Source: Pelobacter seleniigenes DSM 18267 (GTDB lineage: Bacteria > Desulfobacterota > Desulfuromonadia > Desulfuromonadales > Geopsychrobacteraceae). From it: 64,000 nucleotides of DNA. Positions 28,145 to 39,917 of this stretch are shown here, piece after piece. Each line of letters begins with the position of its first letter. The first letter of the stretch is position 1. Below the pieces are notes generated by a model, which had not been told where the DNA came from, did not search any database, and was given only the letters and a program-made list of their open reading frames with translations. The DNA is taken from NCBI RefSeq assembly GCF_000711225.1, contig NZ_JOMG01000005.1:124001-188000 (forward strand). The letters are read 5' to 3'. The position numbers were made by a program, and so were the translations under genes.

Positions 28145-29860
28145 GGTTGGGGCAACGGTTCGCTATCCTATTCAATAGCAGCACCAATGAGCCTGCATCG
28201 GTCAGGGCTCTTTTGTTTCAGGAGGAATAATTAACATGTCTGCCCAGGAAAAAATATATGTCATCGGCCATCGAAACCCCGATTCCGATTCGATCTGCAG
28301 TGCCATTGCCTATGCGGAATTAAGGCGCCGACAGGGGATGGCAGGGGTGCGTGCCGCCCGGGCCGGAAACATCAACCAGCAGACTCAGTTTGTGCTTGAT
28401 CTTCTGAACAGCGAGGTGCCGGTGCTCCTTTCCGATGTTCACCCCCGAGTGAAGGATGTGGTCACTGAAGCGGTCGTTTCGATTCACGAAGCGGAGCCGA
28501 TGTCCAGAGCTATTGAACTCTATCATGAAAATCGGATTCGTTTGCTGCCGGTGGTCGATGATGCGGGAGCAGCCAAGGGCTTGTTGTTGCTGAAAAGTAT
28601 GACTGAATTTTTCCTGGTACCGACCGATCCGGACAAAATGCGCCGTGTCTCCGCCTCGCTGAACTCCATTCAGCGTTGTCTTAATGCCCAGGCCTTGCAT
28701 TTACAGGATGCTGACCGGGTCGATGATTTCAATCTGTTTGTCGGCGCCAGGCGCGAAACCAGTTTCAGGCGCTGGGTCGCGGAGATCGCTCCGGAAAAAA
28801 CAATTATTATCACCGGGGATCGGCCGGGGATCCAGCGTTTTGCCGTTGATGCAGGGGTTCGTTTGCTGATTGTCACCGGGAGTGCTACGGTTGATGAAGC
28901 GCTATTGGTCAAAGCACAGAAGAAGGGGGTCTCCATCCTGGTCAGTAACTACGATACCGCCAATACGGTTTGGTTGACGCGCATGTCGACCCCGGTCGGT
29001 CTGCTTGCCGAAGCGGACTTCATGACAGTCAAGAAAAATGACTTATTGGAGGACTTGCGTCTGAAATTGGTGCATGGCAACCAGACTGGCGCGGTTGTCT
29101 GCTCGGCGGGTGGTCGCGTCGAAGGGGTCGCCACCAAAAGTCACTTGATTAAAAATTCGCCGGTCAAGCTGATTCTGGTCGACCATAATGAGCTATCCCA
29201 GGCAGTGCCCGGGGCGGACAAAGTTGAAATCATCGAAGTGATCGATCATCATCGCCTCGGCAACTTTCACACCGACATGCCAATCAGATTCATCAATCAG
29301 CCACTCGGCAGCACCTGTTCACTGGTGGCGACTCTCTATCGCCAGGCCGGTATCCAACCCGACTCAAAAACCGCCGGCCTGATGCTGGCGGGAATGCTCT
29401 CCGATACCGTGATCCTGAAATCTCCAACCACGACAGATGTTGATCGCGAGCTGGTCCCCTGGCTGGAGGAATTGTCCGGGTTGAATCATGAAGAGTTCGG
29501 CAATCGGTTGTTTGCTGCCGGAAGTCCGATGGCCAGTGGCGTTTCTGCACGGCAGTTGATTACCACCGACTTCAAGGAATATCAGGTCGGTAATTACCTG
29601 CTCGGTCTGGGGCAGGTCGAAGTGGTCAACTTTCATTCCTTTGACCGGCGTCGTCAGGAGCTGATCGAAGAGCTGGCGCGATTACGCGAGGAGAAAGGCT
29701 ATGAGCTGGCTGCGCTGCTGGTCACGGATATCGTCATGGAAACAAGCTTGCTGCTGACCGCCGGGCCGAGTGAGCTACCTTACATGATCGGTTATCCCCA
29801 GGAAGGTGACAACCTCTATCGCCTTAAGGGGGTCCTGTCCCGCAAAAAGCAGCTGGTTCC

Positions 29861-31924
<2,064 letters not shown>

Positions 31925-32231
31925 GCCAGCTTCTCCTCTCGGTTAATGAACAGTGTAAAGTTCATTATCAGGGAGAAACGACGGGTTGGACAAGGGGGAG
32001 ACAAAAATAGCCCCGCGCCAGGAGGTGGAACGCGGGGCAGAATATCCTTAAGAGGAGAGGTTTGAACCTGTTAATGATGATAATAGTTAAAAGTAAAATT
32101 AGAATCAACTAAAAATTTAAAAAATTCTTATTTTATTTTTAAGAGCAGGGCCCAGCTAAAAAATCGCTGGATCTTCGTGGTGTGTCGGGCAGGGAACGGG
32201 ATGAATGGGTTATGACAGGGTTGGAAAGCCA

Positions 32232-32380
32232 GTGTCCCGTACGGTTAGTTCTCTCTCTCAATTCCGGTCCTTTTTGCCGCTGTCTACCTCGACTTCGCGC
32301 AGGCTAGACCTGCTGCGGCACGCCTTGACGGCAATAAAAATGACTCAAAGTTAATACCAATAACTCACCGAACGGGACAC
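32232..32380. repeat. MITE-like element with 19-bp imperfect terminal inverted repeats
   Basis: GTGTCCCGTACGGTTAGTT (32232-32250) and the complement of 32362-32380 agree at 17 of 19 positions. Further inside, TTTTTGCCG pairs with CGGCAATAAAAA, and GCAGG-ctaga-CCTGC sits at the centre, so most of the element folds as one long hairpin. It encodes nothing. No target-site duplication is visible. Confidence 0.6.
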
Positions 32381-32421
32381 GAGAGGTTAATCCGGATCAG
32401 GCAGGGCGTGTTAAAACATGA

Positions 32422-32453
32422 CCAGGGCGGATCGGTTGAGATCTCCGCCCTGG
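32422..32453 (-). terminator. Terminator of the cytochrome gene
   Basis: A perfect 10-bp stem (CCAGGGCGGA at 32422-32431 with TCCGCCCTGG at 32444-32453). In the minus direction it is followed by TCATGTTTTAA. It lies 21 bases after the cytochrome stop. Confidence 0.7.
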
Positions 32454-32474
32454 CTGACCCATCTGGTGGTGGGG

Positions 32475-32795
32475 CTATTTTATATGACATTCCTTACACT
32501 TGGTCGGCCCTTGTTTCAGTTTGCTGTGGCAATCCTTACACAGACTATGGAAGGCATCCTTGGCTTTGGGAGCTTCGGCAACGACGCCATGGCAGCTAAG
32601 GCATGAGGCGTACTCGCCGGTGTGATGACAGGTAACGCATTCATTTCGTTGTTGGTGAGCTGCGTGATCGAAGGTGACCTTCCCCATCTTGGGTGTGAAC
32701 TGAACTTCGGCCGGCGGCTGGACTTCCGCAATGACCATGCCGCTGAGACCAAGAACCAGGGCGAACAGGATGATAAGCATGAGTGACTTTTTCAT
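32475..32795 (-). CDS. Periplasmic cytochrome c3-type protein, four haem sites
   Basis: A 106-residue protein with a signal peptide (MKKSLMLIILFALVLGLSGMVIA) and about 80 mature residues. These contain four CxxCH motifs: CVTCH, CLSCH, CKDCH and CKECH. VTFDHAAHQQRNECVTCHH gives the upstream His ligands typical of c3/c7 cytochromes. Geobacter PpcA-type proteins of similar size carry three haems, so the fourth motif points to the class III c3 type. It would shuttle electrons in the periplasm. AAGGAGG precedes the ATG, and it is a single-gene transcript. Confidence 0.93.
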   Translation of the reverse strand: MKKSLMLIILFALVLGLSGMVIAEVQPPAEVQFTPKMGKVTFDHAAHQQRNECVTCHHTGEYASCLSCHGVVAEAPKAKDAFHSLCKDCHSKLKQGPTKCKECHIK

Positions 32796-33112
32796 TGATA
32801 AATTCCTCCTTGATGGTGGTAAACGGGTTCAGTGTGGCCAGGTGAGCCGGATCATCTCATGATCGCTGATTCAGCGCAGTCGACATCCACGGATATTCAT
32901 ATCGATGTCGGGTGTAATAGCCCTGTTTTCAATATGTTAAAATGAGTCCTGACAGGTCTTGTCGACCTCTGCTGCAGGAGGGTTTGCAGCATTTTCAAGT
33001 CTCTGTTATTCTCGCCTGGTTCAGTCGGTTGTCCAGCGGCGGCAGGGCTGTTGCCGCCACCGGCAAGTCGATGCAACTGTAAGGGGACGGTCGGGATCGC
33101 AAAAGGATCTGT
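32796..33112. other. Divergent control region between cytochrome and HTH genes
   Basis: No gene seen. A nested dyad lies at 32881-32910 (CGACATC...GATGTCG outside, GATAT-tc-ATATC inside), about 90 bases upstream of the cytochrome start, where an operator could sit. No convincing -35/-10 pair was identified. Confidence 0.4.
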
Positions 33113-34069
33113 ATGGATGCAATGAATGAATACCAGAATTCACCATCCGTTGCTATTGACGGTGAGGTTATCCGGCGGATACGGGAAGATAGCCGCCTGA
33201 CCCAGTTGTACGTGGCCAAAGTTGTCGGAGTGACCACCGATACCGTTTCCCGCTGGGAAAATAACCGCTACCCGACCATTCGCCGGGATAATGCGTTGAA
33301 ACTTGCGGAAGCGCTGGAGGTCGATCTTGCCGATATTCTAAAACAGGATCCGGGGGGAAGCCCTTCCAGCGTGGCTGATCCGGTTCCTCTTCCCGGCAAT
33401 TCATTAACGGGGCGCAAGCGTTATGCCTTTATTCTCGGAGCCCTGGTTGTCGTTCTGGTGTTGCTAGCCATCTTTTGGCTGTACCAGCAACAGGGGGTTC
33501 CTCTTCATCTGCAGGCTGTCCGGATTTTGCCTCCCTATGCGGCTCCGGGAAGCAAGATTCTGCTGCAGGTCGATGTCGAGGCGGAGCAGCCCCTCAAAAT
33601 GATCCTTAAGGAAAAGCTCCCCGCCGGTTGGCGATTTGTTGACGCCAAGCCAAAAGCTTCGAATGTTGATGAGAAAAACGGCCTGGTCCGCTGGATTTTC
33701 AAAACTCCCCTCCAACAGGCCAAGATATTTTATCTTCTGGACGTCGCCGATACTGTCCGCGTTGGTGAGCATATCGAAGTGAGTGGTGAACTGGTGGCAA
33801 ATACCGCAACTGGTCCCTATACCGTGGCCATTCCCAGCAGCGGGACGCTGACCGTCGCCCCGCTGCACTGGGCCGACCGTAACGGTAACTCGGTCATTGA
33901 CGACATGGAGATTCTGGCGGTTTCAGATTTGTCGGCAGAGACCGGAGATGCCTTGGTCAACTGGAACCTCATCGAAGACCTCTGGGAGGCCGGCGGTTAT
34001 CGCTGGGATCAGCAAGAAAGGCGGTTTGTTCCCGTTCCCAGGCCACCTGAGCAACCTGCTCAACAATGA
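33113..34069 (+). CDS. HTH protein with TM helix and periplasmic domain (RodZ-like layout)
   Basis: A 318-residue protein. Residues 15-80 are an XRE-type helix-turn-helix (VIRRIREDSRLTQLYVAKVVGVTTDTVSRWENNRYPT). A Pro/Ser linker is followed by one TM helix near residues 104-124 and a periplasmic beta-rich domain to about residue 245. After that comes a Ca-binding-loop-like DRNGNSVIDDMEI at residues 255-267 and a Pro-rich tail. RodZ has the same HTH-TM-beta order, but the ectodomain here looks different, so I do not name it. It could sense an envelope signal and act on DNA from the membrane. The start has AAGGAT five bases upstream. Confidence 0.75.
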   Translation: MDAMNEYQNSPSVAIDGEVIRRIREDSRLTQLYVAKVVGVTTDTVSRWENNRYPTIRRDNALKLAEALEVDLADILKQDPGGSPSSVADPVPLPGNSLTGRKRYAFILGALVVVLVLLAIFWLYQQQGVPLHLQAVRILPPYAAPGSKILLQVDVEAEQPLKMILKEKLPAGWRFVDAKPKASNVDEKNGLVRWIFKTPLQQAKIFYLLDVADTVRVGEHIEVSGELVANTATGPYTVAIPSSGTLTVAPLHWADRNGNSVIDDMEILAVSDLSAETGDALVNWNLIEDLWEAGGYRWDQQERRFVPVPRPPEQPAQQ

Positions 34070-34134
34070 GAACTGCTGTCAGGGGGATAGACTTGGCCGA
34101 GTGGGTATTTTATCCTGCGGCTGGTAAAAAGGTT

Positions 34135-34163
34135 TTGACATCATTGGTTGCGGTTTTTAGAAT
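34135..34163 (+). promoter_or_regulatory. Strong sigma70 promoter of ispB
   Basis: A perfect TTGACA (34135-34140), a 17-base spacer and TAGAAT (34158-34163). The start would be near 34170, giving an 80-base leader to ispB. It argues that ispB begins at 34250, not at the upstream in-frame ATG. Confidence 0.75.
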
Positions 34164-34249
34164 GGCCCGTCTACCGGGTTTCCGGCCTTATCGGCAGATC
34201 GATTGTGATCTCATTGTCCTGCCCCTTAACCACTGGAAATATAGGATTT

Positions 34250-35218
34250 ATGGAATCTGTTGTTGCACTTCTGAAAGATGAGATGGAGGCCGTTGAAGGC
34301 CAATTCAGGAAGAATCTTGCTTCCGACGTCCAACTGATCGGTCAGGTTGGGAATTATGTCCTTTCCAGTGGTGGCAAGCGCTTTCGTCCCATGCTGCTTC
34401 TGCTCAGTGCCCGTCTCTGCAATTATCAAGGCGATAAGCATATTGAACTGGCCGCAGTGGTTGAGTTTATCCATACTGCCACCTTGTTGCACGACGATGT
34501 GGTGGACAGTGCTAGTTTGCGGCGTGGCAACCGTTCGGCCAATTCTGTCTGGGGGAATCAGGCCTCGGTGCTGGTTGGCGATTTTCTGTTTGCCAAATCT
34601 TTTTCGATGATGGTCGGGGCGGAAAGTCTGAAGATCCTGAAAATCCTTTCTGACACGACGACGCAACTGGCTGAAGGCGAAATTCTGCAATTGATCAATA
34701 CCTGTGACCTGGATGTCGATGAGGAGCGTTATCTGCAGGTGGTCAGGGACAAAACAGCCATTCTGATTGCTGCCGCCTGCCAGGTTGGGGCTGTCCTTTC
34801 CGGCGTTGCTTCCGAACAGGAAGCTGCTTTGCGTGAATTCGGGCTGGAGATCGGGACCGCTTTTCAATTGATGGATGATGCTCTGGATTACGTGGCCGAA
34901 CAAAAGGATTTCGGCAAAGAACTCGGACATGATCTGTTTGAAGGAAAGATGACCTTGCCGCTGATTCACGCCTATAGTGCGGCCAATGCAGAGGAGCGCG
35001 CGGAAATTTCCCGGATCATTGAAGCGGAAGAATTGATCTCTCCTGATCTCGAGTATGTCTGCAAGCTGATTGAAGAGAAGGGCGGCATCGAATATACCCG
35101 CAGTAAAGCCGTTGAACGTATCGAAAAAGCCAAAAAACTGCTGTCCATTTTCCCTGACAGCGAATCCCGCCAAGCCTTGTTCACACTGGCCGATTATGTG
35201 GTCTCAAGGAATAAATAG
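34250..35218 (+). CDS. ispB: Long-chain polyprenyl diphosphate synthase
   Basis: A 322-residue trans-prenyltransferase. GGKRFRPMLLLLSARLC binds IPP, the first Asp motif is LLHDDVVDSASLRRG (DDxxD) and the second is FQLMDDALDYV. The DDxxD spacing and VWGNQASVLVGDFLFAKSF match octaprenyl/heptaprenyl synthases that make the quinone side chain. The start at 34250 follows from the promoter just upstream and from family length; a 34-residue upstream extension is in frame but lies over the promoter. Confidence 0.92.
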   Translation: MESVVALLKDEMEAVEGQFRKNLASDVQLIGQVGNYVLSSGGKRFRPMLLLLSARLCNYQGDKHIELAAVVEFIHTATLLHDDVVDSASLRRGNRSANSVWGNQASVLVGDFLFAKSFSMMVGAESLKILKILSDTTTQLAEGEILQLINTCDLDVDEERYLQVVRDKTAILIAAACQVGAVLSGVASEQEAALREFGLEIGTAFQLMDDALDYVAEQKDFGKELGHDLFEGKMTLPLIHAYSAANAEERAEISRIIEAEELISPDLEYVCKLIEEKGGIEYTRSKAVERIEKAKKLLSIFPDSESRQALFTLADYVVSRNK

Positions 35219-35468
35219 AGCGAATTGATCCCTGCAGATGGCAAAATATTGCCCGGCCTTGTTCGCGGCTGAACAACGGTTGTCCGGATCGGGGCGAGCA
35301 GTTGTTTAGAAGATACCTTAGGATATTGATTTAATTGTTTGAAATATAGTTCTTTATCTGGTTCCTTAAAGCCGGTGCGGGGGCAACGTTTCATGAGGTT
35401 CGAGCACTTGGACATGGGTTCAACCAGCTGTTTTTAACAGCTTGCTAGGTTGTTGTACGGTTTTCGTC

Positions 35469-35474
35469 TATAAT
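35469..35474 (+). promoter_or_regulatory. Consensus -10 box placing +1 on the kinase start codon
   Basis: TATAAT is followed by seven bases and then the ATG at 35482, so the predicted transcript start coincides with the start codon. No good -35 hexamer is seen at 16-18 bases. Confidence 0.4.
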
Positions 35475-35481
35475 CCCTGCC

Positions 35482-37998
35482 ATGTTTCATGTGAATTTAC
35501 ATAAAAAAGTTCTTGGCGCTTTCCTGCTGTTGTCGTTGTTGCCGCTGGGTTTGCTGCTTTTCAATTCCCAGCACAGCCTGCGTCTGGTTGAAGATCTGCT
35601 ACGGCGCAGGACCACCGAGGCTCTCGACAGTCAGGCCGCGGCAGCTCTGGAAAAAAGAGCCCAGATGGTCGCTGGCCAGGTGACGGCTTTTCTGCACGAG
35701 GTTGAAGGTGATCTCCTTGATCTGAGCCTGCTCACCCCATCAGAACAACAGTATCTCGACTTCGATTGGTCCCATCAGCGTGAGATCTGGTATCGCCGGG
35801 GGACCAACGGCGCCCCTATTGAAGTTCGGGAAAAAATCCTCCTTTACAGTGAACTCGCTTACATTGATGCCCGCGGACAGGAGCAGGTGCGCATCGTTGA
35901 CGGTCGTCCGTCCACGAACCTGCGCAACGTTGCCGATCCGGTCCGGACCACGTATAAATCAGAAGATTATTTTCGCCAGGCGTCCCGGTTGACGAGCGGT
36001 GAAATCTGGGTTTCGCACCTTAATGGCTGGTATGTCAGCCGGGACGAACAGTTGCAGGGAGCGGAGACTCCTCTGGCTGCCGTACAGGGCGCTCCCTACC
36101 GGGGGGTGATCCGGTTTGCCACTCCGATCAGGAAAGACGGTCGTCTGCAAGGGGTTGTTGTGCTGTCCCTTGATCATCGCCACTTGATGGAATTTACCCA
36201 GCATATCAACCCGGGTGGAGAGAAGGATGTGGTTTTTCCTTCCTACGCAAGCGGTAACTACGCGTTTATGTTCGATGATTTGGGCTGGACCATCGTTCAC
36301 CCCAAATATTGGGATATCCGCGGCTTCGATCCCGACGGCAATCTGGTTCCCGCCTACACCAAAAATACCCCCAAGGATGTGGTGAGGGCAGGTCGTATCC
36401 CTTTTCATCTGCTTGATGCCGGTTTTATTCATCCCAATTACCCTAAGGCCGCCAGGGCCGTCCAGCAAGGTCACTCTGGGGTGCTGGACACGACCAATAT
36501 CGGTGGCTCCAACAAAATCATGGCCTTTGCGCCGATTCACTATGCGCGTGGAGACTACAGCAGGTTCGGTATTTTCGGCGGCATTACCATCGGGGCCGAA
36601 ATTGCCCAGTTTCATCAGCCGGCACTGGCCACCTCCCGGTTGATCAAGCAGCAGATCAATAATTACCTGATGCAATCCTGGCTGGTTATTTCCGTAACGA
36701 TTATGGTGGTTATCGCGGTGGCCTATTTTCTGTCCAACAGCATTGTTCGGCCGGTGCTTTCGCTGACCGAAGGAACGCGAAAAATGATCAGCGGCAATCC
36801 AGCCACCCAGATCAAGGTGGAAGCCAGCTCCAACGATGAGGTCGGTGTCCTGGCGGAATCTTTCAATACCATGGTCGAAGAATTGCACGGCCGCCGGCAA
36901 CGACTGATGAGCACCTTGCAGGCCCTGCGCAGATCACGCAAAGAGATCATCCGGGAGCGCAATTTCAAGGACACGGTTTTTGAAAATATCGAAACTGGAC
37001 TGTTGACCTTTGATCGCGATTGCAAAGTGACGTCCGCCAATGGTCCGGCCTGTACGGTTCTGGGTATCGAACGGCCCGGCCCGGACTGTGTATGGCAGGA
37101 CCTGCTCGGGCAATGGCCCGAACTGGGTGAGATCCTGGAAGGTTGGTTTGTCGCTGGCCGGCAGGGGCAGAGCGGACCGTTTCGCAGTTATGTTGCCATA
37201 GATCGGAACGCCCGCAATCTGACCTACCGGATGGCCTTGTTCCCCCTCAGTTTCAGGCAGCAGGCGGGATGGCTGTTGACCATTGAAGATATCACCGAAC
37301 GGGTCAACATGCGCCAGCAGATGGCCCGCATGGATCGGCTGGCTTCACTGGGGCGGATGTCGGCCGGGATCGCACATGAGGTGCGCAACCCGTTGACCGG
37401 GGTCAGCCTGTTGCTGGATGAATTGCATGATCGCCTGCTCGGCCATGAGGCTGATCAGGAACTGATTCGCAAGGCGCTGGGGGAAATTGAACGGCTTGAA
37501 ACCCTGGTCACTGAAATGCTTCATTTCTCGTCCATGCCCGAGCCTCATCTGGTCTTTGGCAAGATCGATGCGGTGGTGCAAGATTCCCTCTTTTTACTGC
37601 GCAAGCAGTGCCAGCGCCAACAGGTCAAGCTGATCGAGGATGTCCCCACCGATTTACCGCAACTGCAGATGGATGCGGATCGGCTCAAGCAGGTGCTGCT
37701 CAATCTTTTGAACAATGCCCTCGACTCCATGCCTGGCGGCGGACAGTTGGAGGTGTCGGTCAGACAGCAGGGAGAACAGTTGGTCCTCCGGATTTCGGAT
37801 AGCGGCTACGGGATTCCGGCTGACCGGTTGCCGTTGGTCTTCGAGCCGTTTTTTACTACCAAAGGGCAGGGGACCGGACTCGGTCTGGCCATCAGCTATA
37901 ATATCGTCTCCGATCATAACGGGACCATTGATATTGAAAGCAACCCCGGTGAGGGAACGACCGTGCTGGTTGCTCTCCCCCTGACCAAGCCGAATTGA
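35482..37998 (+). CDS. Membrane sensor histidine kinase (Cache-HAMP-PAS-HisKA-HATPase)
   Basis: An 838-residue kinase with TM1 at residues 10-27, a large extracytoplasmic Cache-like domain (about 30-395), and TM2 near 400-422. HAMP follows, then a PAS-like region (about 495-600), HisKA with His632 in [12 protein letters not shown], and HATPase ([25 protein letters not shown]). The next gene encodes an NtrC-type regulator, so the two form a two-component pair feeding sigma54 promoters. No Shine-Dalgarno sequence precedes the ATG (see the -10 box entry). Confidence 0.92.
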   Translation: MFHVNLHKKVLGAFLLLSLLPLGLLLFNSQHSLRLVEDLLRRRTTEALDSQAAAALEKRAQMVAGQVTAFLHEVEGDLLDLSLLTPSEQQYLDFDWSHQREIWYRRGTNGAPIEVREKILLYSELAYIDARGQEQVRIVDGRPSTNLRNVADPVRTTYKSEDYFRQASRLTSGEIWVSHLNGWYVSRDEQLQGAETPLAAVQGAPYRGVIRFATPIRKDGRLQGVVVLSLDHRHLMEFTQHINPGGEKDVVFPSYASGNYAFMFDDLGWTIVHPKYWDIRGFDPDGNLVPAYTKNTPKDVVRAGRIPFHLLDAGFIHPNYPKAARAVQQGHSGVLDTTNIGGSNKIMAFAPIHYARGDYSRFGIFGGITIGAEIAQFHQPALATSRLIKQQINNYLMQSWLVISVTIMVVIAVAYFLSNSIVRPVLSLTEGTRKMISGNPATQIKVEASSNDEVGVLAESFNTMVEELHGRRQRLMSTLQALRRSRKEIIRERNFKDTVFENIETGLLTFDRDCKVTSANGPACTVLGIERPGPDCVWQDLLGQWPELGEILEGWFVAGRQGQSGPFRSYVAIDRNARNLTYRMALFPLSFRQQAGWLLTIEDITERVNMRQQMARMDRLASLGRMSAGIAHEVRNPLTGVSLLLDELHDRLLGHEADQELIRKALGEIERLETLVTEMLHFSSMPEPHLVFGKIDAVVQDSLFLLRKQCQRQQVKLIEDVPTDLPQLQMDADRLKQVLLNLLNNALDSMPGGGQLEVSVRQQGEQLVLRISDSGYGIPADRLPLVFEPFFTTKGQGTGLGLAISYNIVSDHNGTIDIESNPGEGTTVLVALPLTKPN

Positions 37999-38167
37999 TT
38001 CTCTGCGGCAGTCCTGGATACCGGGCGATCTCTCAGCACAGCCCATCAAGTGGCGAAAATTGACCATTTTTCTTGTTGAATCCAAGACCAACCGTTATAT
38101 TAATCTCTTCGCTTGATACTCACGGCAGTGTTTTTAAAGGGTTGGAAACCCGGAGCAGGGATGGATC

Positions 38168-39535
38168 ATGGAAAAGATATTGATTGTTGATGATGAAGCG
38201 TTTATCCGCGAGAATCTAGAGCGGATTCTGGCCGAGGATGGCTATCGACCCATTTCGACCGCCTCTCCGGAGGAGGCCATCCAGATTGTTGGGGAAGAAG
38301 AAATCAGCCTAGTCCTGCTTGATCTTAATCTTGGCGGGAGCAGTGGCTTGGATGTTCTGCGCACTATGCGCGAGGTCGATCCGGAAATCCTGGTCATCAT
38401 CATTACCGGCTACGGGACTGTGGAGAGTGCCGTTGAAGCTCTTAAAATAGGGGCCTATGACTATATTAAAAAACCCTTCAAAGCGGATGCGATTCACCTG
38501 ATTGTCAAGCTGGCGTTGGAAACCCAGAACCTGCGTCGCAAGGTCAGGCACCTCTCCAAAGATGCCGCCGGTATCAATATGGTTGGCACCAGTCCGGCAT
38601 TGCTGCAAATTTTTCAACAGATCCGCGAAGTTGCCAAACATGAAACCGCCACCGTTCTGGTCACTGGAGACAGTGGCACCGGCAAGGAGTTGGTGGCCAG
38701 GGCTATTCATAACCTGTCACCACGTAGTGAGCAGCCCTTTGTAGAAATCAACTGCGGTTCGTTGCCCTTCAACCTGCTGGAGACGGAACTGTTCGGTCAT
38801 GAACGGGGAGCGTTTACCGATGCTAAAAATCGTAAAATCGGTCTGTTTGAACAGGCCGACAGCGGCACCATCTTTCTTGATGAAATAGGCGAAATGGACC
38901 TCAGCCTGCAGGTCAAACTGCTACGGGTCCTTGAAGATCGCAAAATTCGTCGGTTGGGGGGCGCGCGCAATATCGACATTAATGTGCGGATCATCGCCGC
39001 AACCAACGCAGAGTTGAAAACTGCCATTGAACACAAAGCGTTTCGGGAAGATCTCTATTATCGACTCAATGTTTTCCCGATCCACATTCCGCCATTGCGC
39101 GAACGGCGGGAGGATATTCCGCACCTTCTTGAACACTTCCTGCAGCGCTTCTGCCGCGAATTCAACAAGCCGATGAAGGGGTTTTCCCGTGATGCCCTCG
39201 ATTTGATGACGCGCTACCATTGGCCGGGGAATGTCCGGGAATTGCGCAATGTGGTGGAGCGGATCTGTATTATGCACAATGTTGGCCAGATTGAGTCGGC
39301 CCATCTGCCGCGCGAGATCTGGGGAGAAGCCCCGCAGAGTGAACTGCCCTTTAACTATGAGATTCCCCCGGAAGGGATTGTTCTGGATGATGTGGTCGGC
39401 CAGGTTGAGAAAAACCTGGTTGCCAAAGCGTTCCGCATTACAGGTGGTAACGTCGCAAAAACTGCACGTATTCTGAATGTTCCGCGTGGTACCTTGCGCT
39501 ATAAATTGGAAAAATATCAGCTTGTTTTTGACTGA
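38168..39535 (+). CDS. Sigma54-dependent response regulator (NtrC family)
   Basis: A 455-residue regulator with a REC domain (phospho-Asp in LVLLDLNLGG), an AAA+ domain with GDSGTGKELVARAIH (Walker A), the sigma54-contact loop GAFTDA and the GTIFLDEIGEMDL Walker B. The C-terminal Fis-type HTH is VAKTARILNVPRGTLRYKLEKY. It would be phosphorylated by the kinase just upstream and activate sigma54 promoters. AGCAGGGA precedes the ATG. Targets are not evident in the window. Confidence 0.93.
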   Translation: MEKILIVDDEAFIRENLERILAEDGYRPISTASPEEAIQIVGEEEISLVLLDLNLGGSSGLDVLRTMREVDPEILVIIITGYGTVESAVEALKIGAYDYIKKPFKADAIHLIVKLALETQNLRRKVRHLSKDAAGINMVGTSPALLQIFQQIREVAKHETATVLVTGDSGTGKELVARAIHNLSPRSEQPFVEINCGSLPFNLLETELFGHERGAFTDAKNRKIGLFEQADSGTIFLDEIGEMDLSLQVKLLRVLEDRKIRRLGGARNIDINVRIIAATNAELKTAIEHKAFREDLYYRLNVFPIHIPPLRERREDIPHLLEHFLQRFCREFNKPMKGFSRDALDLMTRYHWPGNVRELRNVVERICIMHNVGQIESAHLPREIWGEAPQSELPFNYEIPPEGIVLDDVVGQVEKNLVAKAFRITGGNVAKTARILNVPRGTLRYKLEKYQLVFD

Positions 39536-39779
39536 ATGCTTCGAATAGGAAAAGGCGAAAAACCGCCAATTCTGACGGATTTTTTTTCAGCTCTTAGTGT
39601 GGCTTTGCGTTTGTTTCAGTCCGGTGTTTGGGCAACTGCACGAAAAACCAACGTAATCTATTATTTATCATAAAATGAGCCACTTGGTACTCGATTTGCT
39701 TTATTAACTTTCCAGGATTGTTGGGAATTTACGAAATTTCCCGATCCACTTTCTCCAGTCCATCACCAATGGACATTGG

Positions 39780-39817
39780 CCCCGTTCCCGCCTCCTCCGG
39801 AACGGGGTATTTTTTTT
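39780..39817 (+). terminator. Strong rho-independent terminator
   Basis: CCCCGTTCC (39780-39788) with GGAACGGGG (39799-39807), then TATTTTTTTT. It may end the kinase/regulator transcript or an independent small RNA. Confidence 0.85.
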
Positions 39818-39850
39818 GGGAATTCAGCCGGGGAAGGGACGCAAGCCAGA

Positions 39851-39899
39851 TTATGCCGACCAAGTCCGCAAGACTCTGGTGCGGGCTTGGTCGGCATAA
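39851..39899 (-). terminator. 20-bp hairpin after uxuB
   Basis: TTATGCCGACCAAGTCCGCA (39851-39870) pairs with 39880-39899 with one G-T pair and a nine-base loop. It lies 19 bases after the end of the uxuAB operon and probably stops or protects that transcript. Confidence 0.65.
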
Positions 39900-39917
39900 A
39901 AACAGGCCTGCGAACAA

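Larger units (their letters stand above)
31925..32474. other. 550-bp intergenic region with hairpins and a MITE-like element
   Basis: No credible gene. In order it holds an eight-bp GC hairpin (GCCCCGCG at 32010-32017 with CGCGGGGC at 32031-32038), an AT-rich stretch (32070-32145), a 149-bp inverted-repeat element, and the terminator of the cytochrome gene. The first hairpin reads as a minus-strand terminator (TATTTTTG follows). Confidence 0.7.
39536..39917. other. Intergenic region with back-to-back hairpins, possible small RNA
   Basis: No protein gene. A bulged dyad lies at about 39723-39742 (GGGAATTT-acg-AAATTTCCC). A textbook plus-strand terminator follows at 39780-39817, then a 20-bp hairpin at 39851-39899. 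The terminator lies 245 bases beyond the regulator gene, so a short untranslated transcript ending there is possible. Confidence 0.45.

Noticed and set aside
32040-32474. Possible hidden gene or sRNA in the long gap after the thioredoxin-domain gene
   Set aside because: All frames are short and the structure is explained by the inverted-repeat element and the cytochrome terminator.
34148-34249. 34-residue N-terminal extension of IspB
   Set aside because: It lies over and just after a near-consensus promoter, so it would not be fully transcribed, and the family does not need it.
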